Assembly: GCA_026122225.1 (NCBI GenBank)
Contig: JANEZZ010000987.1
Span: 372,001-436,000 of the forward strand
Source of the DNA: Heloderma charlesbogerti
Taxonomy: Eukaryota; Chordata; Lepidosauria; Squamata; Helodermatidae
DNA: 64,000 bases
Reading direction: 5' to 3'
Under the pieces are notes generated by a model. The model saw only the letters and a program-made list of their open reading frames with translations. It made no database searches and was not told the origin of the DNA. The position numbers were made by a program, and so were the translations under genes. The stretch's first letter is position 1; every line of letters starts with the position of its first letter. Positions 10,908 through 20,943 of this stretch are shown in pieces.

Positions 10908-12740
10908 TGCTCGATCTCGCCAGCTATTCCTCTGTGGGGTAAGGTCTCCATTCACCCTTCTTCGGACCACTCTTTCCTCACCGACCCCATCAAGGCCATC
11001 CGAGGTTCCGACACTTTGGCTGGTGCTTTGATGGGAACTCACGCCACCCCTAAGAGAGGCCGTGCTCCCATGGGTGGATTGTGAAGGTCGCCCGCTACGC
11101 CCATCCTGAAGTTTTCGGGGGACAGGAGGAACCCCCACTTTGACAGAGCCGAGGTCTCTCTGATCTGTGCTCACTTTGCACACAAACCCTAGGCAATAGC
11201 ATTCCCTGTGCATGACTGTATTGCATTCGCCGCCCGAATCAATGTGTCTCGTGGAGGAACTGATTGCACCAAAACAAGCAGGCAGAAATGTAAAACACAT
11301 GTTTCCTCCGGACTCTGTCACCACCAATGCCTTCACAACACACACACACACACGGAAAGGGGTTAGAGAGAGTGTGTGTGTATTAAGTTTACTGGCTTCA
11401 GTATTTCAGCAACCCGGGGTTCTTCATCACATCGGTACTAAAAACACACACACACGGAGGAGACTGATCCATCTCAGCAAGGCACCGGCAGACAATCCAG
11501 ACAGCACCTTCCATACCGCAAAGATGACGGAAACTGGTCCCCGTGGTGATTAGGCATGGTTAAGGTTTCTCCGCGGTCCGCCTTCACCCTCTCTCCCGCC
11601 CCCGGCGAAGCCCCTGCAAGCGAAGTTCTACATTCTTAGCGAAGTCATTAAATCTCGAAAGAGCGAGAGGCGAAAAGGGATCCTGTAACTCAAGGAGCCG
11701 TTTCACAGCGTTTCCAAAGACCAGCCAGCCGTGCCGACGGGTTGAGGTCTCCGGACCAAGCGCCCCCTCCCCTCCAGAGCACCACAACGGTTGTTATTAA
11801 TCCGATCTCCTCTTTCCTCCCCTCCTCCAGAGTCGAACGGCGTCGTCTTGCGCATCAGTCGCTTTCAGGCAGGCTGGAAAGAGCCGCGGCCAGTCGCCGC
11901 CAGGTAAACTGAGCCCGCCTCTGGCTGCTGCTCTTCCAGCGAGATTTGCAACCAGCTACCCGCCCGTGGGTGGGTCGGTGGGTGCGAGGGTGCCTGGGAG
12001 GGATGGTTCTGTCTTGAACTCTCTTGCAAAGGTGGGGGAAACCTGATCAGCTTTCCCTCCCAGGAGAAGAAGGGCCGGGAAGGAGGAATCGTAAGCAGCT
12101 CACCTCCAAGCAGCGCCCAAAAAAGCTTCCTCCTGCGCTGCCGCTTCTGGGTCAGCTGCAGAGCGCGCCGAAGACAGCAGCAGCAGCAGCCCACAAACGG
12201 AGGAGGGTTTGTCAAGTGGCGGGGTGAGGAGGAGCAGGAGGAGAGGTAGGAGACGGCCGGGGGAGTCAGCAACAAGGCGAAATCCTGCGCTCGGCTGGAC
12301 TCCGGCGCCCCCGGCTGCACGAGCCCGGGGGATCTCCGTGCGCTTCTGTCTCACGCAGAAGCTGTAAACACAAGGAAGGGAGAGAGGCGCTGCAAGAGCG
12401 GTTCCCAGCAGCAGAAACGAAACATCCCCAACATCAACATCCCCGCACTCAAAAGTGCTTTTCAGATTGCAGCTTGTGCGCCAGCCGGGAAGGGCCGCTC
12501 CTCTGTCCTGTTTTGAAATGGGGATCTCCCACCTCCCACACACACACCCTGCACGCGCGCGCGCTTTTTTTGGCTCGGTGTTTATTTTTAACTCTGGCCA
12601 GGCTGTGGAAACCTGACTTCTGGGACTTGCCTGGGCTGCGTCAGTTATCAGGGGAAGCACCGAATACGCCGCAAAAGGAGACATGGGCAACCGAGTTGTG
12701 CCGCCCCCCCGTCCTTTCGTGGCACCTCGTGAGAACTTCA
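10908..12740 (-). promoter_or_regulatory. CpG-rich promoter / 5'UTR block of the minus-strand exon
   Basis: This block lies immediately upstream of the signal-peptide exon. It is GC-rich with many CpGs (dense at about 11,560-12,700), GC boxes and a short CAG run near 12171-12190, in contrast to the AT-rich surroundings. Several long frames on both strands (for example minus 12100-12690) are expected in stop-poor GC-rich DNA and are not called as genes. The exact transcription start cannot be placed. (CA)n tracts lie at about 11336-11352 and 11444-11455. Confidence 0.55.
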
Positions 12741-12742
12741 GG

Positions 12743-12828
12743 CTGCAGTCCTAAACGCCACTTGTGTGCAAGGCCCGTTGTACTCAGAGGGGCTTACTTC
12801 TGAGTAAGCATGCGCGGAGTAGGGCTAC
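12743..12828. repeat. Palindromic MITE, family A
   Basis: The left part GCAGTCCTAAACG and the right part GGGGCTTACTTCTGAGTAAG followed by CATGCGCGGAGTAGGG match family A. The left arm is degraded. It marks the edge of the CpG-rich block. Confidence 0.6.
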
Positions 12829-12829
12829 A

Positions 12830-13375
12830 TAGTCAGTCTTCCCCCAGGCCCACACAGCGAAATCTAAATCATCTTTAGCTGCTATACATAAGCATTAGCA
12901 CACAATGGAAGCCACCTAGGCCACAGTTTCTTGGAAGTGCTTATGCACATATGCAAGGCAAGTCAGTTTAAACAAGACACTACCACATGGAACAATGCAT
13001 GGTTAAGTTTTCTTTTTTTACGTGCGTGGCAATATATTTATATCAAGCCTGAATTTGCAATACAGAAGAGAAATACTTTACCACTGAACTTCCTGCTTAA
13101 GTAAAAACTGCTGCTGCTTGAAAAAGATGCAAATGGACCCTAAGAAACAGAACCCAGAACACGGATATGCAAATCAATATGGCTAAGCTGTCCATGGCTC
13201 CCACTGAGTTTCATGAGACAAAATAAATGGGCTGCAATGGGGGGGGGGTGAATTCCCTCTCCCACTTGCCACTCCTAAAGGCAGTCCCAGGATTGCAGGA
13301 GATGGGGTGCTGTGTTTTCAATGCTCTGACCAGTGATGCTCAAAGTATGTTACTTATAGCATAGTATGTAATCAT
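12830..13375. other. No recognisable feature
   Basis: Mixed-composition sequence with a short G run at 13241-13248. No gene or repeat recognised. Confidence 0.45.
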
Positions 13376-13377
13376 CT

Positions 13378-13450
13378 CACATGTAAAAGCCCCACTGATT
13401 TCAAGGGCAGGGGGTTACTTCTGAGGAAGTATGCTTTGGATCGCGGCCCT
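13378..13450. repeat. Palindromic MITE, family A (diverged)
   Basis: AAAGCCCCACTGATTTCAAG and GGTTACTTCTGAGGAAGTAT retain the family-A central and right-arm words. Confidence 0.45.
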
Positions 13451-13504
13451 TTGCTATGCTCAACTTTTCCATTCACAGTCCCAGCCCATTCCCTATAGTG
13501 CTAC

Positions 13505-13582
13505 GAAGGTTCACTTTAACTAAGCCCCATAGAATTAAATGGGCCTTACTTCCATTTCACTATGCTTAAGACTGCAGCCTCA
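13505..13582. repeat. Palindromic MITE, family A (diverged)
   Basis: TAAGCCCCATAGAATTAAAT then GGGCCTTACTT and ATGCTTAAGACTGCAGCC fit family A in degraded form. Confidence 0.45.
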
Positions 13583-13627
13583 GTTTCTGTTTCTCTCCCT
13601 CCTCCTATGCCTACAGTTCACAGCCTA

Positions 13628-13672
13628 ACTTTTCCTTCCTTCCTTCCTTCCATCCATCCACCCACCCACCCA
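13628..13672. repeat. (TTCC)n-(ATCC)n-(ACCC)n compound microsatellite
   Basis: Runs of CTTC, CATC and CACC tetranucleotides follow each other without a break. Confidence 0.8.
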
Positions 13673-13879
13673 CCTTCACCCTCTATCTCTCCTTACCCCT
13701 TCTAAATCCTTCCTATTTCCCCGTGAGCTTTATCGAGCCTTTCAGATCTTCCCGAGGTCTCTGCTTCCTTCTCCCTCAAAGTTGCTTTGCCATAGTTCCC
13801 TGGGGCAGCCCTTTTTCTCACTCTATCCTACCTCATGGGGCTGTTGTGAGGAGAAAAATGGAATGATGTTAACAAAAAG

Positions 13880-14332
13880 GTTCACCTGGCACCCACATTG
13901 GATTCCTTTTGGCGCCAGTTGAAGACCTTTTTATTTTCCCAGGCATTTTAGTATTTTAGCTTTCTAAATTTTTAGCTTTGCTGTTTTAAATCTGTATTTT
14001 AAACTCCTGCACTGCTGCTAGGTTTTATTGTGTTTATAATTTATAATATTTAATAATACTATTATTAAATATTAAAAATTATAATATTTAATAAGATTAT
14101 TTTATTTCATAGAATAGTATTCATAGAATAGTAGGGTTGGAAGGGGCCTACAAGGCCATCGAGTATTGTTTTGTATTGTTATATTGTGGTTTTAATTTTC
14201 TATATATTTTACACTGTTTTATTGTGTGCTGTTTGGTTTTAATTTTTGTGAACCGCCCAGAGAGCTTCGGCTATTGGGCAGTATAGAAATGAAATGAATG
14301 AATGAATAAATAAATAAATAAATAAATAAAAA
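13880..14332 (+). mobile_element. L2-like LINE 3' end, interrupted by a CR1 fragment
   Basis: It retains the end of L2-type ORF2 (AGTTGAAGACCTTTTTATTT, reading LKTFLF), then an AT-rich 3'UTR. It ends with the conserved GTGAACCGCCCAGAGAGCTT / CGGCTATTGGGCAGTATAG block and an (AATG)n(AAAT)n tail. A short CR1 3' piece at 14108-14165 sits in the UTR. Confidence 0.75.
14108..14165 (-). mobile_element. CR1 3'-end fragment
   Basis: CATAGAATAGTAGGGTTGG and AAGGGGCCTACAAGGCCATC are the reverse complement of the CR1 3' terminus. The same segment occurs in longer form at 14568 and 32919. A partial duplication of the CATAGAATAGTA word is present at the left. Confidence 0.75.
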
Positions 14333-14567
14333 TAATCCCATGTGCGCTGGCCTGAGGTTCTTGAAGAAGAGACGAAAAGAAAGCATGATACTAGTATTTA
14401 TAATTATTTCCCCTCACATAGGTCCTTACTCCTATGAGAGGTTTGCTCTCTTGGTACCACCTCAAAAGCCGAATTTACCCCAACAGCAGTGGATTGTAAT
14501 CTAAAAAACACGGATCTTTTAAGGTGCCACGCAAAGGCCAGGTCCGTCACAATTTTTAACGAACTAG

Positions 14568-15562
14568 AATCATAGAATAGTAGGGCTGGAAGGGGCCTAC
14601 AAGGCCATCGAGTCCAACCCCCTGCTCAATGCAGGAATCCAAGTCAGAGCATCCCTGACAGATGGCTGTCCAGCCTCGTCTTGAATGCCTCCAGTGTGGG
14701 AGAGCCCACCGCCTCCCCAGGTAATTGGTTCCATTGTCGTATTGCTCTTACAGTCAGGAAGTTTCTCCTGATGTTCAGCCGGAATCTGGCTTCCTGTAAC
14801 TTGAGCCCATTATTCCGTGTCCTGCACTCTGGGATGATCGAGAAGAGATCCTGGCCTCCTTCTCTGTGACAACCTTTCAAGTTCTTGAAGAGCGCTATCC
14901 TATCTCCCCTCAGTCTTCTCTTCTCAAGGCTAAACATGCCCAGTTCTTTCAGTCTCTCCTCATAGGGCTTTGTTTCCAGTCCCCTGATCATCTTTGTTGC
15001 CCTCCTCTGAACCCTCTCGTTTGTCTGCATCCTTCTTAAAGTGTGGTGCCCAGAACTGGACACAGTACTCCAGATGAGGCCTACCCAGTGCTGAGTAGAG
15101 GGGAACTAGTACTTCCCGGGATTTGGAAGCTATGCTTCTATTAATGCAGCCCGAAAGAGCATTGGCCTTTTTTGCAGCCGCATCACATTGTTGGCTCCTA
15201 TTCAGCTTGTGATCGACAACAATTCCAAGATCCTCCTCGCTTGTCGTGTGGTTGAGCCACGTATCCCCCATCGTGCAACTGTGCATTTGGTTTCTTTTTC
15301 CTAGGTGCAGAACTTGGCATTTGTCCCTATTAAATGTCATTCTGTTGTTTTCCGCTCCAGCGCTCCAGTCTATCCAGATCACTTTGACTTCTGTTTCTGT
15401 CTTCCAAAGTATTCGCTATCCCGCCCAATTTGGTGCCATCTGCAAATCTGATCGGCGTCCCCTGCACCTCCTCCTCCTCCTCCTCCTCCAAGTCGTTCAT
15501 CAAAATGTGGAAGAGCGCTGGGCCCAGGACTGAGCCCTGCGGTACCCCGCTCCCCCCAGTTT
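14568..15562 (-). mobile_element. CR1 LINE, 5'-truncated 3' portion
   Basis: On the minus strand this is the C-terminal part of CR1 ORF2 followed by the short CR1 3'UTR ending at the ATCATAGAATAGTAGGGCTG boundary. It is about 1 kb of an element that is several kb when complete, with the 5' part missing. A (CTC)n run interrupts it at about 15468-15491. Confidence 0.85.
14644..15382 (-). pseudogene. CR1 ORF2 C-terminal remnant (frameshifted)
   Basis: Two overlapping minus frames, 15382-14960 and 15063-14644, together cover the post-RT C-terminal region of CR1 ORF2. The upstream frame carries FNRDKCQVLHLGKRN and HLEYCVQFWAP. The downstream frame carries VQRRATKMIRGL, YEERLKELGMFSLEKRRLRG, RLNIRRNFLTVRAIRQWNQL and ends FKTRLDSHLSGML. 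These are the characteristic CR1 C-terminal motifs. The change of frame near 15000 shows at least one frameshift, and no RT catalytic core or endonuclease is present, so this copy cannot move itself. Confidence 0.85.
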
Positions 15563-15591
15563 GAGAACTGTAGGATTAAGGCGACTCTTGA

Positions 15592-15772
15592 GGGTAAAAT
15601 CCAACCTAAGCCCTCCTTCGAATAGACCCACTGAGATGAATGGGGCTTTAGTCAGTCATGACTTAGCTTAAACGCCATTCATTCATTTCAGTGGGTCGTT
15701 CATTTCATGACGAACGTCAACGCCATTCATTTCCTACTCTTAGGTAGGATTTAAGCTGGGTTTTACCCTGTA
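15592..15772. repeat. Palindromic MITE-like element (AGACCCACTGA / TCAGTGGGT type)
   Basis: AATCCAACCTAAG at the left is answered by CTTAGGTAGGATTTAAG at the right. Inside, AGACCCACTGAGATGAATGG is answered by CCATTCATTCATTTCAGTGG. It is a fold-back with an internal duplication (CGCCATTCATT occurs twice). Confidence 0.55.
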
Positions 15773-15879
15773 TTCCGTAATTGGGAAGGTTCGTGTCTCA
15801 TGAGGGGAAGTAGCTCCTTCAAAATGTTCCCTAAATTGGAAGGGCAAGGGTGTGTGTGTTTTAAAAAACGCTAGTTTAT

Positions 15880-16660
15880 AATATGAACGGGGGCGGTTTA
15901 TACGTTCACGTACTTTTCGCCGCCTGCACTCTGACAGGGAAAGGCGGGGAATCGCCTCAGCGCCGGGCAGCCGCCGCGCTCGCGGGCACCTGGGCCGCCA
16001 GCGTCGCCCCGCCCCCCTCGCGGCTCCTCCGGGCCCCCGCCTTGCCGCTCGGCGATTGGCCAGGAAGGCGCGCGAGGCGAGGGACGAGCGGGAAAAGGCG
16101 GCTCCCGCGCGCTCTTCCGCTGTCTAACGGCCGGGCGCGCGCCGACGAAAGCACGCACGCGCACTCCCCACTCCCCCCTCCCCCGTCCTTTTTGTGCCGG
16201 CTGACTGATCGATCGCTTTGAACCCGGCTGCCTTTCCCCCCCGCCCCACGCCGCCGCCTTCGCTGTCGCGGGACAGCGCCCCCTATAGGTTCGCGAGCGG
16301 GCGCTGCAGCAGCCGCCGCCGCCGCAGCAGCAGCAGCAACGCCGTCGCCGAGGGAGCGTTGCAAAGCGAGGCCCGCCCTAGACAAGGGGAAATGAAAACC
16401 GTAACAGCAATAGGCGAGGGAGGCGGCTGCGGCGGGGCTCCCCGGCGCTCCCCGCCTTTGTGTCTGGTTGAGGCCTGCAGCCGTTGAATTCTGCAACAAG
16501 CAAAATCGGACAAAAGCCGAGGAGGATTTAGAAGCGCGCGTCGGAAGCTTTGTGCAAAGCCCTCCCTCCGTCCCTCTCCTCTTTCCCCTTCGTGCTGCGG
16601 CTGTGGCGGCGCCTGCAGGGCCCTGGCGGTGCTTAAGCGAGTTTGAGGCACGCTCTTGTC
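15880..16660. promoter_or_regulatory. Second CpG island, no exon recognised
   Basis: Very GC- and CpG-rich, with an inverted CCAAT box (GCGATTGGCC at about 16050-16059), GC boxes and a (GCC/GCA)n trinucleotide-rich stretch at 16306-16342. Long frames on both strands (minus 15957-16499 with a poly-alanine run, plus 15883-16221) are compositional. It may be a promoter for a divergent or upstream transcript; no splice donor with a convincing protein was found. Confidence 0.5.
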
Positions 16661-16739
16661 ATTTTACTCAGCGCGCCAAGTGCGGGTTAAGCCGTAGCTT
16701 TTGCACGAAACGGGATTGCAAAATGAATTAAGAGAAACA

Positions 16740-17115
16740 CTTCGATACCTTGGCGAGGCATGTCAGAGAGAATTCATTCAGCAGAACTGAGCCCAGTGAT
16801 CACATCGCCGTAGAAGTCCCTCCGCGCCTCTTTTTGTGTGTGTGTTATTAATGGGCGGCATTAAGAGGATGTGGCGGAGTGTTTTGAGAGGCATTTAAAT
16901 CAGAGCAGTGCGCTCTCTGTACACCCACTTCTCTGAAGCTTAGAGAATAAACAGTACCAACACACCCTAGGGATGTCACCTGCTTTGCCGATCCATCATT
17001 CCGGGCCCACTTTCTTTTGCCCGTGCCAAAAAGCCGCTAGGTCTTCGCAGTCACCCCTTTAGAATCTCTTACGCCTACACTCCAAGAAAACTTTCCCATC
17101 TTTGGTGTCATATTT
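16740..17115. other. No recognisable feature
   Basis: CpG-poor sequence right of the island. No exon or repeat recognised. Confidence 0.4.
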
Positions 17116-17117
17116 GG

Positions 17118-17375
17118 TTCGTTGCATCTATTTTATAACCCCTCCATCACGAAGCTGATGTCCAGGAGGAAACATTTTAATGAGCTTCCGTCGTGCGTTA
17201 AAAACGTGGTTGTTCAGGCAGGCATTTGGGGTGGGTTAGGGTATTTAAAAAAAAATGTTTATGGTAAAATTTTATTGTTTTAAATTGTTTTATGGTGGGT
17301 TGTACATTGCCCAGAGTGGCTGGGTGACCAGTCAGATGGGCGATTAATAAATTTAATAAATAAAATAAATAAAAA
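17118..17375 (+). mobile_element. L2-like LINE 3' end
   Basis: AAAAACGTGGTTGTTCAGGC reads KTWLFRQA, the C-terminus of L2-type ORF2. It is followed by a UTR with TTGTACATTGCCCAGAGTGG and a tail of ATAAATTTAATAAATAAAAT. Confidence 0.75.
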
Positions 17376-17474
17376 TTTGCTATTTATTTAAAGCATTTTG
17401 TGAGTCAAAACTTTTCTACCTGTAGTATATCTAAAGCGGCTTATGATCATCATACTAACGATAGAATGCCCTAT

Positions 17475-17721
17475 GTATTTATTATTATTTATTGCATTTA
17501 TATCCCGCCTTTTTTCCTCTTGCAAGGAACCCAAGGCAGCTTACATTATCCTCCTCCTCTCCATTTTATCCTCACAACAACAACTCTGCGAGGTAGGTTG
17601 GGCTGAAAGTCTGTGACTGGCCCAGAGTCACCCAGTGAACTTCCATGGCCAAGTGGGGACTAGAACCCGGATCTCCCAGCTCCCAGTCCAACACTCTTGC
17701 CACTACACTACACTGGCTCTC
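17475..17721 (-). mobile_element. tRNA/CORE-SINE (MIR-like)
   Basis: Reverse-complement orientation. The tail TATTTATTATTATTTATTGC is followed by the shared 3' module (GCAAGGAACCCAAGGCAGCT), the CORE-like CTGGCCCAGAGTCACCCAGT and the tRNA head with box B-like GGACTAGAACCCGGATC. Other copies are at 26587, 53213 and 58962. Confidence 0.85.
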
Positions 17722-17732
17722 GTATGTACTAT

Positions 17733-18110
17733 GACGGAGCAATCCTATAGCTCCCCACCCTCTCCCCCTCACAGCTGGAGTGGAGAGAACTGCACCAGCC
17801 GCCTCTCTCAGGTCACCTCAGAGGGAAGGGAAGGGGCATGCTGGTGGGCGGGGAGGGGACCGCTTATGCACTATCCCCAGGCCTCCCCAGCTTCCTTCTC
17901 TCCTCTTCCCTGACACCTCAGCTAGGTGGGCGAAAAAGCCCATCTCGCTAAATTGCAGAGTGGGAGGTGCAGCGGAGGCGAAGATTGCCTCTGCTGTGCC
18001 TCCTGCTCTGCACCGGATACTCATTAGGCTCTGAGTTCGGAGACTTATGAGTATCAAGGGTGGATCTCTCCACTCCCACCTGAGGTAATCCAGGTGTGTG
18101 TGGGGGCAGT
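17733..18110. repeat. GC-rich palindromic repeat with GGAGCAATCCTAT end
   Basis: It begins with the same GGAGCAATCCTAT word as the repeats at 2908 and 28430. Its interior contains a clear fold-back: GCAGAGTGGGAGGTGCAGC with GCAATCTTCG-type centre and GTGCCTCCTGCTCTGC (17957-18012). The right boundary is uncertain. Confidence 0.4.
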
Positions 18111-18225
18111 TTTTGAGTTAGAGAGCCAAGTTTGGGAGCTGCGAGAACTTAAGTGTGCTAGTTGTCACCCTAGAGATAGGATATGGGACCAGTATCCTTT
18201 AGCCATCTTGTTGCAGTTTTTAAGC

Positions 18226-18361
18226 CAGAGGCTGACAACCTGATGCCGTCCGGATGTTTTGGACTTTAACTCCCACAGTCCCTGACTCTTGGCCGTACTG
18301 GCTTGGGCATTTGGGAGTTGAAGTCCAAAACATCTGGATGGCATCAGGTCACCTATCCGTG
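18226..18361. mobile_element. hAT-type palindromic MITE, family C
   Basis: A fold-back whose arms contain GGATGTTTTGGACTTTAACT / AGTTGAAGTCCAAAACATCT, with outer CAACCTGATGCC / GGCATCAGG. The flanks TTTTAAGC (18218-18225) and GTTTAAGC (18362-18369) match at 7 of 8 positions, the 8-bp target duplication expected of hAT elements. There is no coding capacity. Confidence 0.75.
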
Positions 18362-18489
18362 GTTTAAGCTGTGTGCCTTCACCTATGCTTAACCTTGTAT
18401 TTGTAAATAAAGGCAAATATCACAAAACACCAATCACAAAACACTTCAGTGACCTCCCTCAAAAGGGAACCAAAACCGGGTAAATGCTG

Positions 18490-18655
18490 TGTTTTCAGAT
18501 TAGATTATGATTGTTGTATTTTACACTGTTTTGTTGTGATAGTACTATTATTGTTGTTTTACTGGTACTTGTTTTATTAATATTGTAAGCTGCTCTGTGC
18601 TTGTTTAGGAGGAAGGACAGGGTATAAGAATTTTAAATACATTCATAATAAACAA
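18490..18655 (+). mobile_element. Diverged L2-like LINE 3'UTR
   Basis: TTGTTGTATTTTACACTG, TTGTAAGCTGCTCTGTGC and AGGGTATAAGAATTTTAAAT follow the order of L2-like 3' ends. There is no coding part. Confidence 0.5.
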
Positions 18656-18843
18656 ACTTCTTATTGTTCAGAGAAGTGGGGTGCGTATAACAATACCATT
18701 AACGGTGATTCCTGGATCTGTTCTGAGAGGTTATTTCAAAGATGAAGGGCCACAACAGAAAAGTTATCTTCTTGCCTTACTTTGTAAAGAACTTGGAGAA
18801 GGCCTCAGAAGAAGATGTTAAACCCAATGGTGGGGGAATAAAG

Positions 18844-18911
18844 CCAATGATGAGGGATGACGGAAGTTGCAGTCCAATAACATCTGGAGAGCCACAAGTT
18901 GCCCACCCCTG
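18844..18911. repeat. hAT MITE family C, one arm only
   Basis: The right arm GTCCAATAACATCTGGAGAG followed by CCACAAGTTGCCCACCCCTG is preserved and ends in the expected CCCCTG terminus. The left arm is missing. Confidence 0.6.
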
Positions 18912-18914
18912 TTC

Positions 18915-19905
18915 TGTGATGTCTCAGAATCCTTTGCAACATGCAACAGCTGCTGTGAAAGGCATTGCAATGTGCAACAGTATCCTGAAGTAGAAAGTTC
19001 AAAACCTACTTCCCCAGGGAATAGAAAAACATTGGCGAAAACATTTTTACAGAGTTCCAGCAAAATTTTTAATTCCCATTGACCCCTAAGAATAGTTATA
19101 TGGAAGGGAGGGGGAAGTAATCTGCTTTTATGATGCAATAACAGGTATGTAATAGTTACAAAATATAGGGTTCTGCCCCAGCTATCTATTTTGGCTGGAT
19201 CACAAACTGAGCAGAATGGTACAGTCTACTGATCCCTGGGGAAGAGCCTGTATTTACAGCTTCTGCTTCACAATTACCAATAGTTAATTCACAGCAGCAA
19301 GGAAGAGTTACCTTTATCATACGGTTTTTGAGGTGCAGGCAAGATTTAATTTACCTTAGCTGGAAATGCAAAGCACCCTTAATTGGGTTTTTAATTACTA
19401 CTAACAAAGAGTATGGCAGGAGAAAAATCTCCTCGTTAACTAGTTTTAAGTTTTCAAGGTCAATTGAGTGCAGTAAGGATGGACCAGTGCTCTTTTTCTA
19501 ACATGTGCCAACATAGGCCCTACACCAGTAAGGAGAAGCAGGATGTAGCTAAAGTCACAACACAAAGTTGCTTAAAGCCATAAGGAAAAGTTGTGCAAAA
19601 GGGGGGGGGAAAACCCATGTACAAAACCAAGTATTATGAACTAATTTCATCTGGTTCACACTCGATGCACTTTAGGAATATATGGAGCTACTGCCAGGCT
19701 TCCAACTGGACAGGGTTCATGTTGGGGCAGCATTTTTGCCACTGTATGGGTGCTGCGTTTTGCATGGTGGCTGCAGGTAAAGAAAAATGATCGTGCAAGG
19801 TCTCCTCCCCACCCACCGCCTCCACAGTGGAAGCACTTCACGTATTTATGTGCTTACATAAACATCTTTGTGTGGGCATAGCTGGACCACAGCCCTGCAC
19901 CCTAA
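18915..19905. other. No recognisable feature
   Basis: Unique-looking sequence with a G run at 19600-19608. No exon or repeat family recognised. Confidence 0.45.
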
Positions 19906-20093
19906 GGCAGTGTTTCTCAAACTGTGGGTTGGGGCCCACCAGTGGGTCTCAGCCAACTTTCAGGTGTGTCCCAGTGCAGTACTATAGACTGCCCAGTGCT
20001 TTTTTGCTTGACTGTACTGTGTCCTGCACCATGGCCATACCATGCACAGTGCATAGGCAGGTGTGGCAGAAGGAGCTGGTTAGAGAGCAAGGA

Positions 20094-20111
20094 TAATAAT
20101 AATAATAATAT
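20094..20111. repeat. (AAT)n microsatellite
   Basis: About six ATA/AAT units followed by a T/A tract. Confidence 0.85.
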
Positions 20112-20727
20112 TTTTTAAAAAATGGGAATAAAGAGGAAGGGGGTAAGAGAGGGAAGCTCCTATAGGAGGAAGTGAATGTAAAAGCAGCAGAAGGGAGGCA
20201 TGAAAGAAACTGGCAGCTGGGGATATGGTATGAGTTAAATGTGAAAGAAGGGGAGAAGAGATTAAAGGAGATGGGTAAGAAGACTTTGAGAGGCATGTGG
20301 AGGGAGGAGAAAAACAATATACACTTTTCTGTGCTTAGAGCAGGGTCCCTAACTTCTCTGTGTGGGTCGGCACGTTTGAAATTTTGGAAGGGTCATAGGC
20401 ACTGTCACAAAATGGCTGCTATAGCGGGGCTTGCTCATTCATAAAATGGCTGCCATGGTCAGTCACAAAACACTCATTTCCAAGAATGGCAAGCCATTGA
20501 GACTAATAGAAAAGTAACCAGCCCAGGAATCTAAGTACAAGGCAGAGGTGGGGATGAGCTCAAATACAAAACCACTCTTTTGAACTCAAATAAAGATTTT
20601 GAACCCAAATAAAGGGCAGCATTTTGCTTTGTAGCATGGCAATCTCCCAGTTAAAAACATTAAATTAATTTTAAGAAATAAAATTAAAATCATGAGAGGC
20701 AGGGAACCAGGGGGCTGTTGAGAGGTG

Positions 20728-20886
20728 TTCGTGGGTACGGCCCCAGGCCATAGTCTGAAGGCCCATGAGGCAGCCACCTTGCTGAAGATAAGCAAAAGTT
20801 TGGGTCTGGTCAGTGCTTGGAGGTGAGACTACCTGGGAACCACGTGTAGCCACCTTGAGTTCCATGATGGAAGAAAGGTGGGAGAT

Positions 20887-20888
<2 letters not shown>
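20728..20888 (+). mobile_element. 5S rRNA-derived SINE
   Basis: The head resembles 5S rRNA: GGTACGGCC near the start and GGTCAGTGCTTGGAGGTGAG ACTACCTGGGAAC near the internal control region. The 3' module GCCACCTTGAGTTCC...AAAGGTGGGAGAT follows and passes straight into a (GATA)n tail. It is diverged and not a 5S rRNA gene. Confidence 0.75.

Positions 20889-20943
<55 letters not shown>
20886..20943. repeat. (GATA)n microsatellite
   Basis: About 14 GATA units at the 3' end of a 5S-derived SINE, consistent with expansion of the SINE tail. Confidence 0.95.

Noticed and set aside
12100..12690. 196-codon minus frame in the GC-rich block
   Set aside because: Stop-poor GC-rich promoter/5'UTR sequence gives long frames on both strands; no domain is visible.
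15957..16499. 180-codon minus frame with poly-alanine
   Set aside because: The alanine run is the translation of a GCC/GCA trinucleotide tract in the CpG island; no domain.
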